NCBI GenBank assembly: GCA_025093985.1 | Contig: JACAAK010000017.1 | Span: forward strand, 62,001-126,000 | DNA: 64,000 nucleotides | From: Calvatia gigantea | Lineage: Eukaryota; Basidiomycota; Agaricomycetes; Agaricales; Lycoperdaceae | Direction of reading: 5' to 3' | Shown: in pieces, positions 10,844-23,589 of the stretch | How the letters are laid out: every line of letters starts with the position of its first letter | Position numbering within the stretch: the stretch's first letter is position 1 | Translations under genes and position numbers: made by a program | Notes under the pieces: generated by a model | Database searches by the model: none | What the model was told of the DNA's origin: nothing | Seen by the model: the letters and a program-made list of their open reading frames with translations, nothing else

Positions 10844-11448
10844 TCAAGTGGTAAAGCGACGGGCCATCGATGGACGCCGGGAGGCGACTTCCCACTCTTG
10901 GAGTGCCTGGACAAAGGCTGAGTTGGGTTTGATGCAGGCGCGCTTACGCCTAAGGTAGGCGTGCGCACTGTCGTAGGTCATTCCACGATTGCGGATGAGG
11001 TACGCGAGGACGACAGCTGCACTGCGCGAGACACCCTGAAGCGAAATCCATGAGTGATGGGTGTTCTCAAGAGGCCCTGAAGATGGGACATACCTGCTGA
11101 CAGTGGACCAAAACGTTCCTGCCAGAGCGCAAAGAACCGTCAATATAGTTGCACGCGGCCTCCAGATGTGGGCGGATGTCAACCGTGACTGCATCATCGA
11201 TGCTGATACGATGGGTACTGAACCCGTCCTTCTCTGAAACAGGAAGCCACGGAACATCAAGAACCTGGACGAGGTGCGTAATGCGATGTTCAGCGAAGCA
11301 TCTCCCGGTCCTGAACTGCAGCAAAAGAGCCAATGTACAATGACCCGGTGGAAGGATGGCCCGGAATGGGAGTAGATGCGAGGACTTCGTGCATGGGGGT
11401 GCACATTGCCTGCATAACCTCGGGTGGAAGATCGTCGAAGCGAATCAT
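10844..11448 (-). CDS. dual-specificity protein phosphatase
   Basis: Cysteine-based phosphatase of the DUSP class, likely removing phosphate from Tyr and Ser/Thr on a kinase. The ATG at 11448 starts MIRFDDLPPEVM; then come GSLYIGSFAAVQD, HRITHLVQVLDVPWLPVSE and the P-loop HCQQGVSRSAAVVLAYLI with the catalytic Cys and Arg in HCxxGxSR. The general-acid Asp is probably in ISIDDAVTVDI. A single intron (11093-11036) lies inside the P-loop, between Gln and Gly. The exons total 547 nt, one more than a multiple of three. The frame breaks between 11290 and 11307 (AAVQDRE to AEHRITH), consistent with one surplus base. With that removed the protein is about 181 residues, normal for a single-domain DUSP. 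Substrate unknown. Confidence 0.85.
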
Positions 11449-11592
11449 GCTGGGCAGGTGAAACCACGAAGGAGCCGGGAGAGGAGGCAGATCAGAGACC
11501 TCCGAGTCGAGGTATTTAGAGCTGAGGACTGGGGCAGGAAGGCTAGCCTGCTTGCAAGCCTGGAATGGAATGGATGGGGGATTTATAGCTTT

Positions 11593-12660
11593 TTACGACA
11601 AGGTGGAGAGGATTGGATAATCGCATTTGAAGATGCTAGCTTGTAAACAAGGCTCAAGAATTGTGACAAATGGGAAAAGCAACTCAATGTTACAGGTGGA
11701 GTTTGGGCGCTTCGGTGTTCCAGCTGCCATCGAACCAATTGTAAAATGAGGTTGATCTGGGAGCTGCAGGAATCCATCATAATCCTGCAGGAACGCATAA
11801 GGAACACAGGGGAGAGAAGACATGTCACCGGGACTCATCAAGACAGGTCTGGCCAGCTGGACCCTGATCTCCTCGCGTGTCCACGATGCCGATCTGGTTA
11901 AATCGACCATCATTAATCTTTCCTGGCCTTCGTCGAATATTGTTGGACCTCTTCACTGTTCGAAAACGACAATCAAACCATTATCCTCCAAGAACAAGAC
12001 ATCATCCACATTAACATTCCGCCCTCTTTGGCCAATGGGCGTTTGCTTCAATGGTTGTATAACAAAGCACCGTTTAAATTCGGACAATTCAAAACTCAGC
12101 CGACATCAGTACCTATTTGGTTGGAGGAATCTCCCCTTCATCTTGTCAGTCAGGACCTTCGCCCACTTCACAAAGGCACTGCGGAAGGGGATGGGAACTA
12201 GCTCGTCTGTGAGCCCGAAGGCAAGCTGGGTTCGGATGATTGGATCTCTCAATCTTAGCCCCGCTTGATGAACTGATGCTTCTCAGCCCTTCGAATTCGC
12301 GCTCACCCAATTAGAACGACGCCGATGCGTCTCAATAGGTCTCAGTCCTTCGATTTACCCAGTTCATGTCCTTTTTGTGCCGCATTAAACCACGCGTTGT
12401 ATTTCACAACTCCACAGATGCGCTACTGCATTGGGTAGAAGAAACCTCTCTCCACCTTCAAGTTTTTGGGTTCTTGTGACAGGATAACATGGTCAACGGT
12501 GGAGCGCCTAAACATCTGATAAACGGCTGCAAGTCGCGCCAACGTCCAGCTGCGGTGCCTTGGGGCGCCATCTGATATGTCAACCTCAACTTCTGTATTC
12601 GCTGTCGAGCATCTGAGAGAGGCTGACTGAGGGGTCCTTCCACTTCACACGTAAAATGAA
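11593..12660 (-). pseudogene. possible decayed coding stretch, family unknown
   Basis: Several minus-strand pieces have protein-like text but no common frame: LRVKWKDPSVSLSQML (about 12650), LAAVYQMFRRSTVDHVIL (about 12520), IIRTQLAFGLTDELVPIPFR (about 12230), FVIQPLKQTPIGQRG (about 12050) and VDVLFLEDNGLIVVFEQ-like text near 11970. I do not recognise the family. Stops and frame changes separate the pieces. Some joins may be introns, but I could not build a full model. It may be an old gene or a transposon-derived fragment. Confidence 0.3.
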
Positions 12661-15600
12661 TTGGGTCATGAGTTCCCGAAATATTTCACTGGCAATTTTC
12701 TTGCCGGATTGATATTTGAACAGAAGGAAGCAGTCTCTGTATGACGTGGTGCTTGAAAAATTTTATGACACTTCTCCTCGGTTAAGCTAAGGCGGCCGTA
12801 CATGACAAGCGTATGTCAAATCCTCGAGTCGGAACGGTGAAATGAGGCCTTCCCCCACCCATCTTTCCCATCAACGCGTTTTGAAGGCCTGAAGGATGAC
12901 AGACAGAAGTTACACATTTCTGAAAGTGCCAGTAAAGCCTAGGCCATCTGTCATGATCGAATGCCCAACTTTCAACATCATAGTCTACTCTCAGAGAACA
13001 ACACAGTGTTTCCAGTGTTTCGGATGCACCTTACGGTGATAGAAGCGTTATAATATCACCGCCTGTCCTGCTCGAGAGCGTCACGAAATCAAATCTGTCC
13101 TGGGCTCCACAGTTTGACAAATGACACGTCCAATCTTGTGCCCCACTCTCATCAGCGCCAGCTCGAGCATCGGCTTTATGAGTGGTCGTGAGCTGAGGCC
13201 AGAGAGTCATCTATTATAACGATATTTCAACCCCAAATGTCATCAATCTGTCGGAAAAAATGATCTGCGGGGGACAGAAAGGGACGGTCAGGATCAAAGT
13301 GTTCATCTAAGGCACCAGTACCTGGATGAAGACCTGAACATTGATGTCATATGCTGTTATTCGTTGACTTGAAAGCTGGTGTGGGCTTATGGCACGACGC
13401 TGGACGTAAAGTTTCTGGGCAAGTTCAATATCCCAGTCACGAGCCGGAGGGGGGAAGGCAGAAATCGCAGATAAATATTTCACTCTTCTACCCTGTGTCA
13501 AAGAGTACCAGGTCCAGCCGAACCAATAGAACGTGATATATTACCGTATACGGTCCTGAAAAGTTCTCCCCAGGCTAACCGACTGAACAGTGATGGTTAA
13601 TGTATAAATGGTCCAGCGACGCGCCTGCTCTCACACGGTGTGCCGGTGGGATCCACTCAGGTTGGGAGTAAGGATGGGTAGCAAGAAGGTCGAGACATTC
13701 ATTTGCGTCCCTGAGCGTTGTATTTGATTACAGAGCGGAAAGCGCGGAAGTCACCTTCCACGGAGGCAGGGTTCCGATATCGGCAGAATGTGGAGCGCAA
13801 GGCTCACTGGATGTCGAGATATTTGGTGTTTATCTCTTATGGGCCCCAGAGGCCAAAACTGAGAAGTGAAAACCTCTTAGCTCCCATTGGTTCCGGGCGT
13901 ATTATTCTTTGATAGGTCTTTCTTGTTGTAAACAAGCACCAGATCATGATAGTGTATGTGACATGATTAACGAGTTCTTTGAATTCCATGTCGCGTGGCA
14001 GCACATTATCGTGGCTTTTTTTTTCGTTGTCACATATTTTTCGGAAACTGTTTCTCTGCCAAGTTGCCGAGACAGGCATGGAAAGAGATGTGGACAGACC
14101 GACTGCATCACACATTGTCATGTTCTTCTTTGAATCTTCTTGTTAACGGCATTTGTTAACAGATTGGCTGGGAAAGGCTGTCACCTAATAAGGGAAAGTT
14201 TTCATGCCAGGGCCCCTTTGAACCACTGATAGGCAATCGGGGGTGAGCTTGTGAAATTTCCTGTCAGGACTTGGGGTGTCGATGTTCACGGGATGTATCT
14301 TTCGCTCAGCCTTTGCCGCTCCACCGGCTGATGTAGTGATTCACCTGTTGAATTACAAGATGCTTGAGCAGTGAGCGTGCAACCAACCCAATCATATCCA
14401 ATCGTTTGAATCACAAAGTAAACTTGGCTCCCACTTCTTGTTATGTGCTTTTTCGAGATGTCAATTACGCTTCTCGGGAGTCGATGCCCGCTTCTCTTGG
14501 TAAAGTGCTTGAGCGCAATCATCCACGGTCAATAAATCCAGGCGCACCTTACATTCTGAAGCATTATCACCGCTCCAAAAAAGCACCTACCTCTCCGAGA
14601 GACTGGGCCTGGAATGCAACAATGACGGCCTAGAGGTACGGCATGGTGTTCATTGTTCCAACTGGGGCGGTAGACCTTTCTACTCCACAGGCCTCGAACG
14701 TCTGATGGAGGGGACCGGAATACCCGACCATCGCAGACGATGCCATTTTATGGTGATTGAAATGATTGGACAGTACATTGTGTATGGATGGGTATTCACA
14801 TTTAATGCCGAGGGTGCGGCAGCACGAAAACACTATTAATAGGACACTTTGAACTGTCATTGGAGGGCAAATTCTCGACAGGCCTCCGAAGGGTACCAAA
14901 TGTGGTATAAACCAATATTTAGGGGGCAGTTGACTCGAAGTAGGATTGGTCTTGGCTTAGATGACGGATCTTCTCAATACTGCTTTCGGTTGGGAAAGAC
15001 ATATCATAGTTTGGGTGGAGCTTCGAACATTGTTGATGGGATTTTCTGGAACACGGTCGCCTATTGGCCGGAGGTCTCTGTGTGGCTTTATCAAAACAAC
15101 GGTTGAAGAATGAGAGATCCCAAATACTGAGATGTACCTTCCCATTAACATAACTGGAGTATTGGACTCACTTCAAACTTCATTATTTATAGGTCAATCA
15201 ACAGTAGAGCGTGAGCCACGCTCACGAGGTCTTGAAGAACTTGAATTTGGCATGATACCACCCCACGAGTGAGCGGAGGATCTTAGTGAGTCAGAGAGCG
15301 CCGACATCGGAACAAGAAGTGTGCGAATCCTGAATATTGGGCTTCTCGGACACACTGTGATCTACTGACAAGCTTGAGTTGAGACAAGCACTTCTGTGAT
15401 GTTGATGGAGAAGACTGAGCAGTCTCAAGGTTATTATGTGGGAGTGGCAGACTTTTTTGAATGCTTCACATAGGGTATCTGGGAGGCGTTTTCAAGAAAT
15501 CATTTGTCGGTTCGTGCACGGTCCGAACGACTTCCCTCAAGTGGAATAAGGTTGAGAGCAGAAGGTTGAGAAGGCTTGAGTGGTACTCAAGGGGTATATC

Positions 15601-15839
15601 TGTTTGCCAGGTACTGCAACATGTTAAGCTCTATGGGTTGGCTTACCGAAACCAAACTTCCTTCCTGGATTACTGAGCAGGACATTGTTCAGGTATTCTG
15701 TTGCACTGCAGGAGAGATTTCGTCGAAGGGCGTGGGACCCAAAGATCAATTACAGTACGTCGAATGGATTAGTAAACAGTAACAAATACATGGTCCGCAA
15801 AACCCCGCTGCTCTGTCATCTTCCAGCACAACGAGCACG
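12661..15839. other. long intergenic region, nothing recognised
   Basis: More than 3 kb without a gene I can support. The short open frames on both strands have no splice-joined continuation and no family motif. The last few hundred bases should contain the promoter of the complex I subunit gene. Confidence 0.5.
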
Positions 15840-17696
15840 ATGTTCAGGTCGTCGTTCACGACGACAAAGGCGGTGCTCAAGGCATCGTCTTCAGCGTCAC
15901 GTAGGCCTCCGCACAACATTGCGTTGACGATGCAAGTAACATTTTTTTTCGTTTTTAGGCATCACGCGGAATGGCCGCGCGAAACCTCGATCCCAATGTT
16001 CTTTCGCCACAGTTGCGGACACACCCGTCCGTAGATATGGTGGTTTGAAGGACCAAGATCGCATTTTTACAAACGCGTACTGTAGGCATGACCACGGAAT
16101 GAAGGGAGCTATGGTGCGTATGCTGGGGCTGCATCCGCGTAACTCTTCGAACCCCTCACAAATTCTTAGTCGAGAGGCGACTGGCACCGGACAAAGGATA
16201 TCCTACTTAAAGGCGATGCCTGGATCATTCAAACTATCAAAGACTCTGGCTTGCGTGGTCGTGGTGGAGCCGGTTTCCCTAGTGGTTTAAAATGGAGTTT
16301 TATGAATAAGCCTGGATGGGAAAAAGACCCTCGGTAAGCAAAATTTCTCGGTGTGTTACTCGTGTCAAAGCAGAGTTACATGCTGATGTTCATGGTAGAC
16401 CTCGCTACCTTGTTGTTAACGCCGATGAAGGTGAACCAGGCACCTGCAAAGATCGTGAAATTCTCCGCGGTGATCCGCACAAACTCATCGAAGGCTGTCT
16501 TGTCGCTGGGCGCGGCATGAACGCCAGCGCTGCTTATATATACATTCGTGGTGAATTCTATCAGGAAGCTTCACACATCCAGCAAGCCATAAACGAAGCC
16601 TACGCCGCCGGTTTCTTGGGCAAGAACGCCTGCGGTTCAGGTTTTAATTTTGATGTTTACGTTCATCGGGGTGCCGGTGCCTATATCTGTGGGGAGGAAA
16701 CCGCCTTGATTGAGTCTCTGGAGGGAAAGCAAGGAAAGCCGCGTCTGAAGCCTCCCTTCCCTGCCGATGTTGGCCTCTTTGGTTGCCCTTCGACTGTGGC
16801 TAACGTCGAGACTGTTGCCGTTGCTCCCACCATTTGTCGCCGTGGTAGTAATTGGTTTGCAAGCTTTGGCCGAGAAAGGAATCAAGGTACCAAGCTATAC
16901 TGCATCAGCGGACACGTCAACAATCCTTGTGTAATCGAAGAGGAAATGAGCATTCCATTGAAGGACCTCATTGAGAAGCATTGCGGCGGTGTTATAGGCG
17001 GCTGGGACAACCTCCTAGGTATCATTCCTGGAGGTTCCAGTGTTCCGGTTTTGCCTATCAACTTGTGCTCCGAGGTTTTGTGAGTATCCCACTACACGGT
17101 GCCAGAATGTTACTTATTCTATGACAGGATGGACTATGATTCGTTACGAGATGCTCAATCTGGTCTCGGTACCGGTGCCGTCATCGTTATGAATAAGAGC
17201 ACAGATATTATCTCTGCCATCGCTCGCCTCTCACAGGTATGCTAACCACGCTCACGTTTTAGAACATCAGTCTCACCTCAGCCTAGTTCTACAAGCACGA
17301 GTCCTGTGGTCAGTGTACACCTTGTCGTGAGGGTACGACTTGGATGGCCAAGATGATGGACCGCCTCGTTGAGGGTCGTGGTCACCAGCGGGAAATTGAC
17401 ATGCTCCTCGAGCTCACGTATGCTTACCTCCCGCCTCTTCCCGTCTCTCTTCTGACAGTAATTCTAGTAAACAAGTTGAGGGTCGAACGATTTGTGCCCT
17501 AGGTGATGCTGCCGCATGGCCCATCCAAGGCCTAATGAGACACTTCCGCCCCGAGGTGGAGCGCCGCATCGCTGAGTTCCAGGCTAAGCACGGTCACGTC
17601 GGTTTTGGTGGACATCTGGCGAGTGCTATGGATGAAACTTTGGCTGTACCGGATAATTTGGGGCTACGTGCACCTGAGCCTCAGCCCAGATCGTAA
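15840..17696 (+). CDS. NDUFV1: NADH:ubiquinone oxidoreductase 51 kDa flavoprotein subunit, mitochondrial precursor
   Basis: Complex I subunit at the tip of the matrix arm; it binds NADH and FMN and carries a 4Fe-4S cluster. Exons 15840-15900, 15959-16113, 16170-16333, 16399-17079, 17128-17236, 17287-17417 and 17468-17696 sum to 1530 nt (509 residues), all with GT-AG introns. The N-terminus ([20 protein letters not shown]) is a transit peptide, and the mature part begins near [21 protein letters not shown] motifs are [29 protein letters not shown] and [16 protein letters not shown]; the cluster ligands are in [12 protein letters not shown], with the last Cys in [13 protein letters not shown]. 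The first intron must be placed at 15901-15958; a nearer donor at 15936 gives a false frameshift. The gene is intact and about the expected length. Confidence 0.97.
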
Positions 17697-18790
17697 TCTA
17701 TCTCCTATCATGCCGTACATGGCACAATTGTTGCTGGTTGTAGAAACCTAAAAGTAGAGGCTCAGTGGAAGATCATTCCTTGAACTGTTGAATAGCTGTT
17801 CAGAATGCATGTTTCAGTGCTGCGCAATGACGGAAGATGTATACCAGCATACAGAACTTTGGGTATGAAACCCTGTCGCCACCCTATCCTCGAATTGGGC
17901 AAGCGCTTTGCGTCATCGCCAGCCCGTCTGGACAGATTAAAGGGCATATTCTGGTAACGTTTCAGGTATGCCAAACTACCGAGCGTAGCTCCCAGCCGCG
18001 TAAGGCTGGCGTTGAGCTCCAAGCTATGATTCCCCGACGCCAGCGGCATAGGATGAAAGTTCTCGTTGCCACAACTTGACCGATGGACACAGGTGGAAAT
18101 TTTGATGCCGGAGTGCTTATGAATACAAATTGAGATTCAGTCTGTAGACTAACACGTTTCTAGAGGTCATGAGTCATACAAGACGCAGTTCTTGAAACAC
18201 AGGGTTGGCGGGTAATGACCGAATATTAAGCATATTGAATATGCATACTAAATCTGGGCCGCGTTTTTTAATCACATGGAGATCGGAGCTTGTCAAAACC
18301 CTTTTTGATCCGCAAGGAAAGGCTGCCCCATTAGCAAGTCGGAGGATGGTTAGCAATTCATTATTCATTCTTCAAGCTTCAAAGCTTCAACCCTTGATGC
18401 ATATTGTGGGGCTCAACTCCGGTGCTCATGGCCTAACCTTTGATCATTCATCAACTTCTGTCGTCCGCTTTCTGTAGTTTTACGAGTCATATAGTTTGCA
18501 TGAGCTTGTCACGTAACTTGCCAAAGGGCCAAGATGACGAGAGGTACGGTAGCCACCCAAAACCCCCAAAAGTATGGAACATAAAATAGTGTACTCATGA
18601 AATTTAGGAAGTTGCATTAGCGAGAAAGCGTAAATTCGGTTTCCAAAGTGGTTTACAATAGGGAGATGATAAGTGTACATCTGCTGAAAGTACACCTAGG
18701 CCACGGATTAGCGAAATTACAAGCAGTTGTTCAGGGAATAAATAAGGCGTAGGTCTATCGCCATAGATCGTCATGAGCGATGTTGATATG
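17697..18790. other. intergenic, convergent 3' ends
   Basis: Between the 3' ends of the complex I gene (+) and the transcription factor (-). No coding signal or repeat recognised. Confidence 0.5.
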
Positions 18791-21700
18791 TTATACGAAG
18801 AAGTAGCTAGAATCAAAATTGAACGAGTCACTCAAGCCCGTCATCGGGGCTTCATCAAGTTGCGTTCCACTGGAAAAGGCATCTTGGTTTTTTGGTAGCA
18901 ATATCCTCGATGGCAGTGTGTGCGTGTGAAGGAACTGTACGGGCATAGCCTGCTCAACAGTTTGAGCTGGTGTTAGAGGCGTAATTGGAGTTACAGGGGG
19001 GTCTCTGCCCATTGCGTGGGCATGCGATGCTGTTTGAAGAGTTCCTTGCGAGGCATCTGTCTGTACGCAAACTGAAGTTAGGATGGAGGTAACAGGGGGA
19101 AGCGAACACTCAAAGCTTACAAATATCCTCTTTACGAATTCCTCGAAACGAACACTGTCACCCGAAGCCATTTGTTTAACATCCTTCGAGCCTGGTCACC
19201 TCAGCAACTGTCAGGGTGGGTTAATGAAGGCAGGCTAGTGTGAGATATCAATGTCCTACATAGCAGGTTTTCCAAGATGCAACCAGTGTTGAGTGCGATT
19301 GGCGTAGTTTCAGGAAGCATGGGCCTAGACGGTGATCAGCTAAATTACGGCGATAACACCCAATATTCGATATTACCTGAATAGGTGCAGTAGATTTTGG
19401 ACTTCTTTCCTCCGTGCTTCAATTTCAGCATCCGTACCGTTATGACGCAGATAATATAAATCTGTGAAGAGCACAACAGCCTATTAAGAAAGACCGTCAT
19501 GTCACTGGGTTAGCTGAGTAAATAAATGGAGACTTACTGCTGAAATGCTACAGAGCACCCCGGTTGACCAACGGAGTAGCTCTTTGGCTTGGCTATCAGT
19601 ACACAGAAGCTGGAGGATAAGCTGAGCAGCCTTGATGCATTGATCCCGGGAGCGTGCCTAAAGTGGGATGGCTGAGAATTGGATTTACTTGCGTCACCGA
19701 GTTACCTACATAACGGGGGTCGCGATACCCTTGAACTAAAAATGGACGGTGAAGTCGGAGGAGCCATGTCTGTCCCATTATCTGACAAAGGGTTTTCTCC
19801 ATAGACATCGCATCACCTGGCCGGCTAATTTGTTTGCGGGCGCTGGTGGTAACTTGGAAATAGTCCTCGATATCCCCTATCACGTCGGTAATTTTGATTT
19901 CCATCTCAAGCACGAAATCAGCCCCAGTAACCACCGCTACAGTTAACTTCGTCTACCACCTGTCTGCAGAGCTCGACAAGGCGCAAACGACACAGAAAAG
20001 AGGACATTTCCTGCGTGACGTTTCAAATGAGGTGTGATGTGGAGCCGGGTGTTACTCACGGTATGAACATTGAGGGGTTTCGATTGAACGGTGTCGGTAT
20101 CTACCAGATCGATATCATCTATATTCACCGGAAATGAAGTATGGTTTTGTGATGGATGGATGGAATATGTTCCCTGGTATGCCATTGCGTGAGACCAGTC
20201 ATCGAAAATCTGAACAGCAAGTCAGCGTTCAATCACGTTGATGAGAACCAAAAAGAGCTACCAAACACCACCACACGCGACGGGCAACTTCTCTCCGAAT
20301 AGGAGACCTCCATTCAAGTGGGTATTGTCGGGCACCCGTTTCACTTCCAAGGCGTGACATGCCAAGATTTTGAGCTATCTATTGAATGAAACGATCGGTA
20401 TGAGGGTGTGCCAAAGCCTGTCTGTTCCCACCTTGATAGCATTCCCGATTGATGCCCAATACGAACTGTGGGGCGAGAGGTAGTGAGTTTGATTTGGCAT
20501 AAGTTGTATAAACGGACTACACACTCAGACTCTCCGTGATTTTGCTGGTACACGCCCATCAAGCTAACAAGCAATTAGAAAGTGCCAACCTATCCCGTGG
20601 TGATACCTTACATGACTGTTTGCAGATGTTCGAGGGTGTGAGTCCCGACGAAGTTCGTATATTGCAGGCAGGCCTAAAGGGGAAATTTAGGCTTGTGATG
20701 AGACCATAGAACTTTACTTACTTGTGCGCCAGCATAGAGATGTCGTGCGTAGTGGACACAAGCCGTGTGATCAAGGAAGAGGTTCTCACAGAGGGCTGCA
20801 TCGGCGAAGTGAAACGAAAGACACAACACCATGATCAAAAGCCCGAGGAAATCCATATTGATCACGTCGTAGCGATGACCAGATACGTGCGATAGAACCA
20901 CATTCACCTAATTACATTCATTAGTCTTCCATTCATCTAAATGCGCCTGATTGACTCACCTCTCCCAAGAAGGTTGGTCCGTGAATCACCTGGAAATAGA
21001 ACTCAATAGCTAGTCGAAGGTTATTTGAATTCCTGCTTACTTTAGCATACCAATCTACTCGTTGAACCTGGACTAGAGTCAGTCACTTTGTAATGTAATA
21101 CGAGGAAGATCTTACGTAGAATTGCAGCAGAAGTTGAATCTGTGCCTGCGCGGGGAGGAGGCAGAGGAGCCGGTGAGCGACCTCCTGGGGTGAATCTACG
21201 AAAAACGACCAAGGGTGGTTTGTCGCTACTCTGTTGATGGAAAGACTTTCGTTGGCATATGATGGCGATCCGAAGGAGCTGGCCCAAAAGCCACTAGTCA
21301 CGCGGGCCTTGTTTATTTTGCGCCCCATTGCGAAATCCTAAAATGGTGTGACTCGTTGCACATCAAAACACGAGGTAGCACATACCTCGAGCATCCTGGC
21401 AGCTTCTTCCGCCGGTGTACTAAGGCAAGGAAGGGAAGGCCCCGGAGTGTCGATGGTGCGGCTGCAAGGGCGTTTCGGAGTGGGACTAGGACTCTTAGAG
21501 TACGGGGAAAGTTCGCGCCTTCGTACCGACCGAGGGGACACATTCGTGCTCGCAGAACCTCTCGTTGAAAGGACAGAGATACTGTTCTCCAGTTTCTGGA
21601 CACGATCAACGAGTTCCTCCAGTCTATCAAAGCTTTTTTTGTGTCCGCTGGCCGGATAGTCAGCTCAGAATCCATAAACCGGCGAAAATTCAGCACATAC

Positions 21701-21963
21701 TTCACCAGGCTCTTGTCAACTTCACGGCATGCTTCACCCTCTCCTCGCAAAATACAAGGCGTGCACGGGTACGATTTACTGCCTGTAGGGCATATCAGAA
21801 AGTCCGTTGTAGAGTGGTCAAAGACCCTGCCTACATTTGATCTTCCTCTTGCGGCCTAACAATGTGAAACTTATTAGATTCATACCCTACGGATGTTACT
21901 GGACAGGTACGTACACTGGAAACAGCTTTGGATTGGCCTTGAAGATACGCGCGGTTCAGCCAT
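18791..21963 (-). CDS. Zn2Cys6 fungal transcription factor, one apparent frame break
   Basis: Nuclear DNA-binding regulator. The ATG at 21963 gives MAEPRVSSRPIQ, then a binuclear zinc cluster C-FQ-C-RKRKIK-C-x8-C-TP-C-x8-C split by two introns, then a coiled-coil linker (FDRLEELVDRVQKLENSI). The middle is a fungal-specific transcription factor domain: FLGEVNVVLSHVS, YARHLYAGAQ, YTNFVGTHTLEHLQTV, LMGVYQQNHGESD, IGNAIKIAQNLGMSRLG, REVARRVWWCL, FPVNIDDIDL, LLRLHRPFLVQGYRDPRY. There are about fifteen exons, some as small as 27-30 nt. One frame change remains, between VVDEVN and DFVLEMEIKITDVI; dropping one base from the C4 run at 19922-19925 restores it. The C-terminus is low-complexity (TPITPLTPAQ) and ends SSYFFV at 18791. 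The nearest neighbour on the same strand is the flavin monooxygenase, but nothing shows that it is the target. Confidence 0.87.
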
Positions 21964-23589
21964 GGGGACAAAGGAAAGGGGGGCTCGAAGACTTCACCAG
22001 TTTTTCGTTTGTCCTGGATTGCTGGTATATAAATGAAAGGACATTGTATGCAAATCTCATCTTACACAGAAGCGGGACCGGGTGTATCACCGGAGTGGTT
22101 GACGGGGTTCCAGCGCCAAGCTTGCTGCGCAACCCCCTTCAGACGAATCGCCGTACCGGAGGGTCAGGAAGATTCTTAATATAACCAGATTGATAGATAG
22201 GCGTGATCCCTACTACGCCTTTAAAGGAACGCTCAGTTTTTTTCGGCGACCAATGGAGCCTTCAAACTTTGGTTGAGTGAGGGGTGGACTGCTGAAGTTC
22301 GCCAGGCAGCGGGCTGGCCAACTGTATGCTGTAGTTGGGGGCGTTTGACCTCATTGCGAGAGTATGTCGTATAATATGGATGCTGGCTCATTGAATAAAA
22401 CGGGGACTTACTGGCTACGACTCGGTAGGGTCCTGCGAAGGGTGGGAACAAGTAATATTAGTTAGCACCAGTGGAGAATAGTAGTCGATCAAACAAGGAT
22501 CGCCACCTCGGGATCTTCTTCAAATTTCTATGTTCCCTTCCCCCATCTGCACGCCAAGATACCACTAACAAGGATGCTTGGAAAATTCGTTCGCCCTTAC
22601 ACCCGACGTATGGCTAGGCGCACCCACCCAGAGCATCGCTGCCGCCATTGGTCCCTAGTATGTGGAGCACAGATAATCCGAGAACTTGAGAATCAAATCA
22701 AATATAGAGATGGTACACCCCCTGGTGTGGCATGCACAAAACATCTTTGTCACCGCCGCGAAAGGGCTGGTGTACGTTCGTGGTAAAGCAGTGATAGATA
22801 TCGTGATCAATGGTGGGACCTTAGATGGTAAGCATTGAGCTAGTATCAAGTAAAGCACATAGAGTGGAGTCGAAGCGAGCTGTAGCCTTTGAGGGAGAGA
22901 GGTATTGCATATGAGAGCACAGCCACGAAAGATTCCTATCCTCCGCAGCCAAATCTCAAACAAAATTTCCCGATAGCACTCGAGGAGCTTTTTTTAGGGG
23001 GAAATACTGAGGAAAGACGCTATCATAAAGAGCACAAGTTAGGCCAACCGAGGTTTGATCAATTTGATCGAGAATCGGGGTTATCGGTGTGATCCTTCCC
23101 ACAAACTTCCCGGAAATACTAGGTCAACATTTTTAGAACAACCTGGTGTCTGCAAGGGGGGCAATAGCAACATCAACCCGATGTCATCTGGTGCGGTGTA
23201 AGCTAACGATAAATTACAGGAGATGACAAGAGCAGCGAGCAGGTGGACCCAAGGGTGTGTCACTAGTCACATTTCTGACATGAAAAGCCAGAAGGCAGCC
23301 AAAATTGGCAATTGATTCAAGTCATATCAATCCATGTTGGTCACAATACCCAATGCAGAGCGCGAAGGCATGCAACTGATTTGGGCTAGATTCAAACGGG
23401 ATCGCTGACTTTCGATACTGCAGAACGGAGGGTCGGAAAGCGTTCGATGCGGATAACAATCTTATGTATGAGAGAGACAGCTGCCGTATTTCTATTATGT
23501 AGGCTGTATTGTATTTTATTGCAATGTGCGGTTACACGTGTAGAATAGGGGAGCACAGGTTCTAGTCGCTATGTGACTGAGTCAGTAAT
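21964..23589. other. intergenic, no supported gene
   Basis: Separates the FMO 3' end from the transcription factor start. A plus-strand stretch at about 22716-22826 reads open and protein-like (VTAAKGLVYVRGKAVIDIV, ending at a possible GTAAGC donor), but no flanking exons or family could be found. A minus-strand stretch at 22233-22440 is also open. I do not call either one. Confidence 0.4.

Noticed and set aside
5822..11292. Antizyme-like programmed +1 frameshifting at TGA (thaumatin-like, TOK and DUSP genes)
   Set aside because: The TGA is only where the old frame ends; each break can be placed at a nearby homopolymer, and LAA1 and P450 breaks have no stop at the slip point.
15936..16034. 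Apparent frameshift in the 5' part of the complex I subunit
   Set aside because: Using the donor at 15901 gives a normal 58-nt intron and restores the frame perfectly.
20420..20545. Second apparent frameshift in the Zn2Cys6 factor
   Set aside because: A GTGTGT donor two bases upstream of the first choice restores GESD-SYWASIGNAIK without any indel.
22716..22826. Open plus-strand stretch VTAAKGLVYVRGKAV
   Set aside because: Protein-like but with no flanking exons, start or family match.
23081..23263. Minus-strand frame with a leader-like HLLAALVISCNLSLAYT
   Set aside because: No ATG in frame, stops immediately upstream, and no cysteine pattern or family match.
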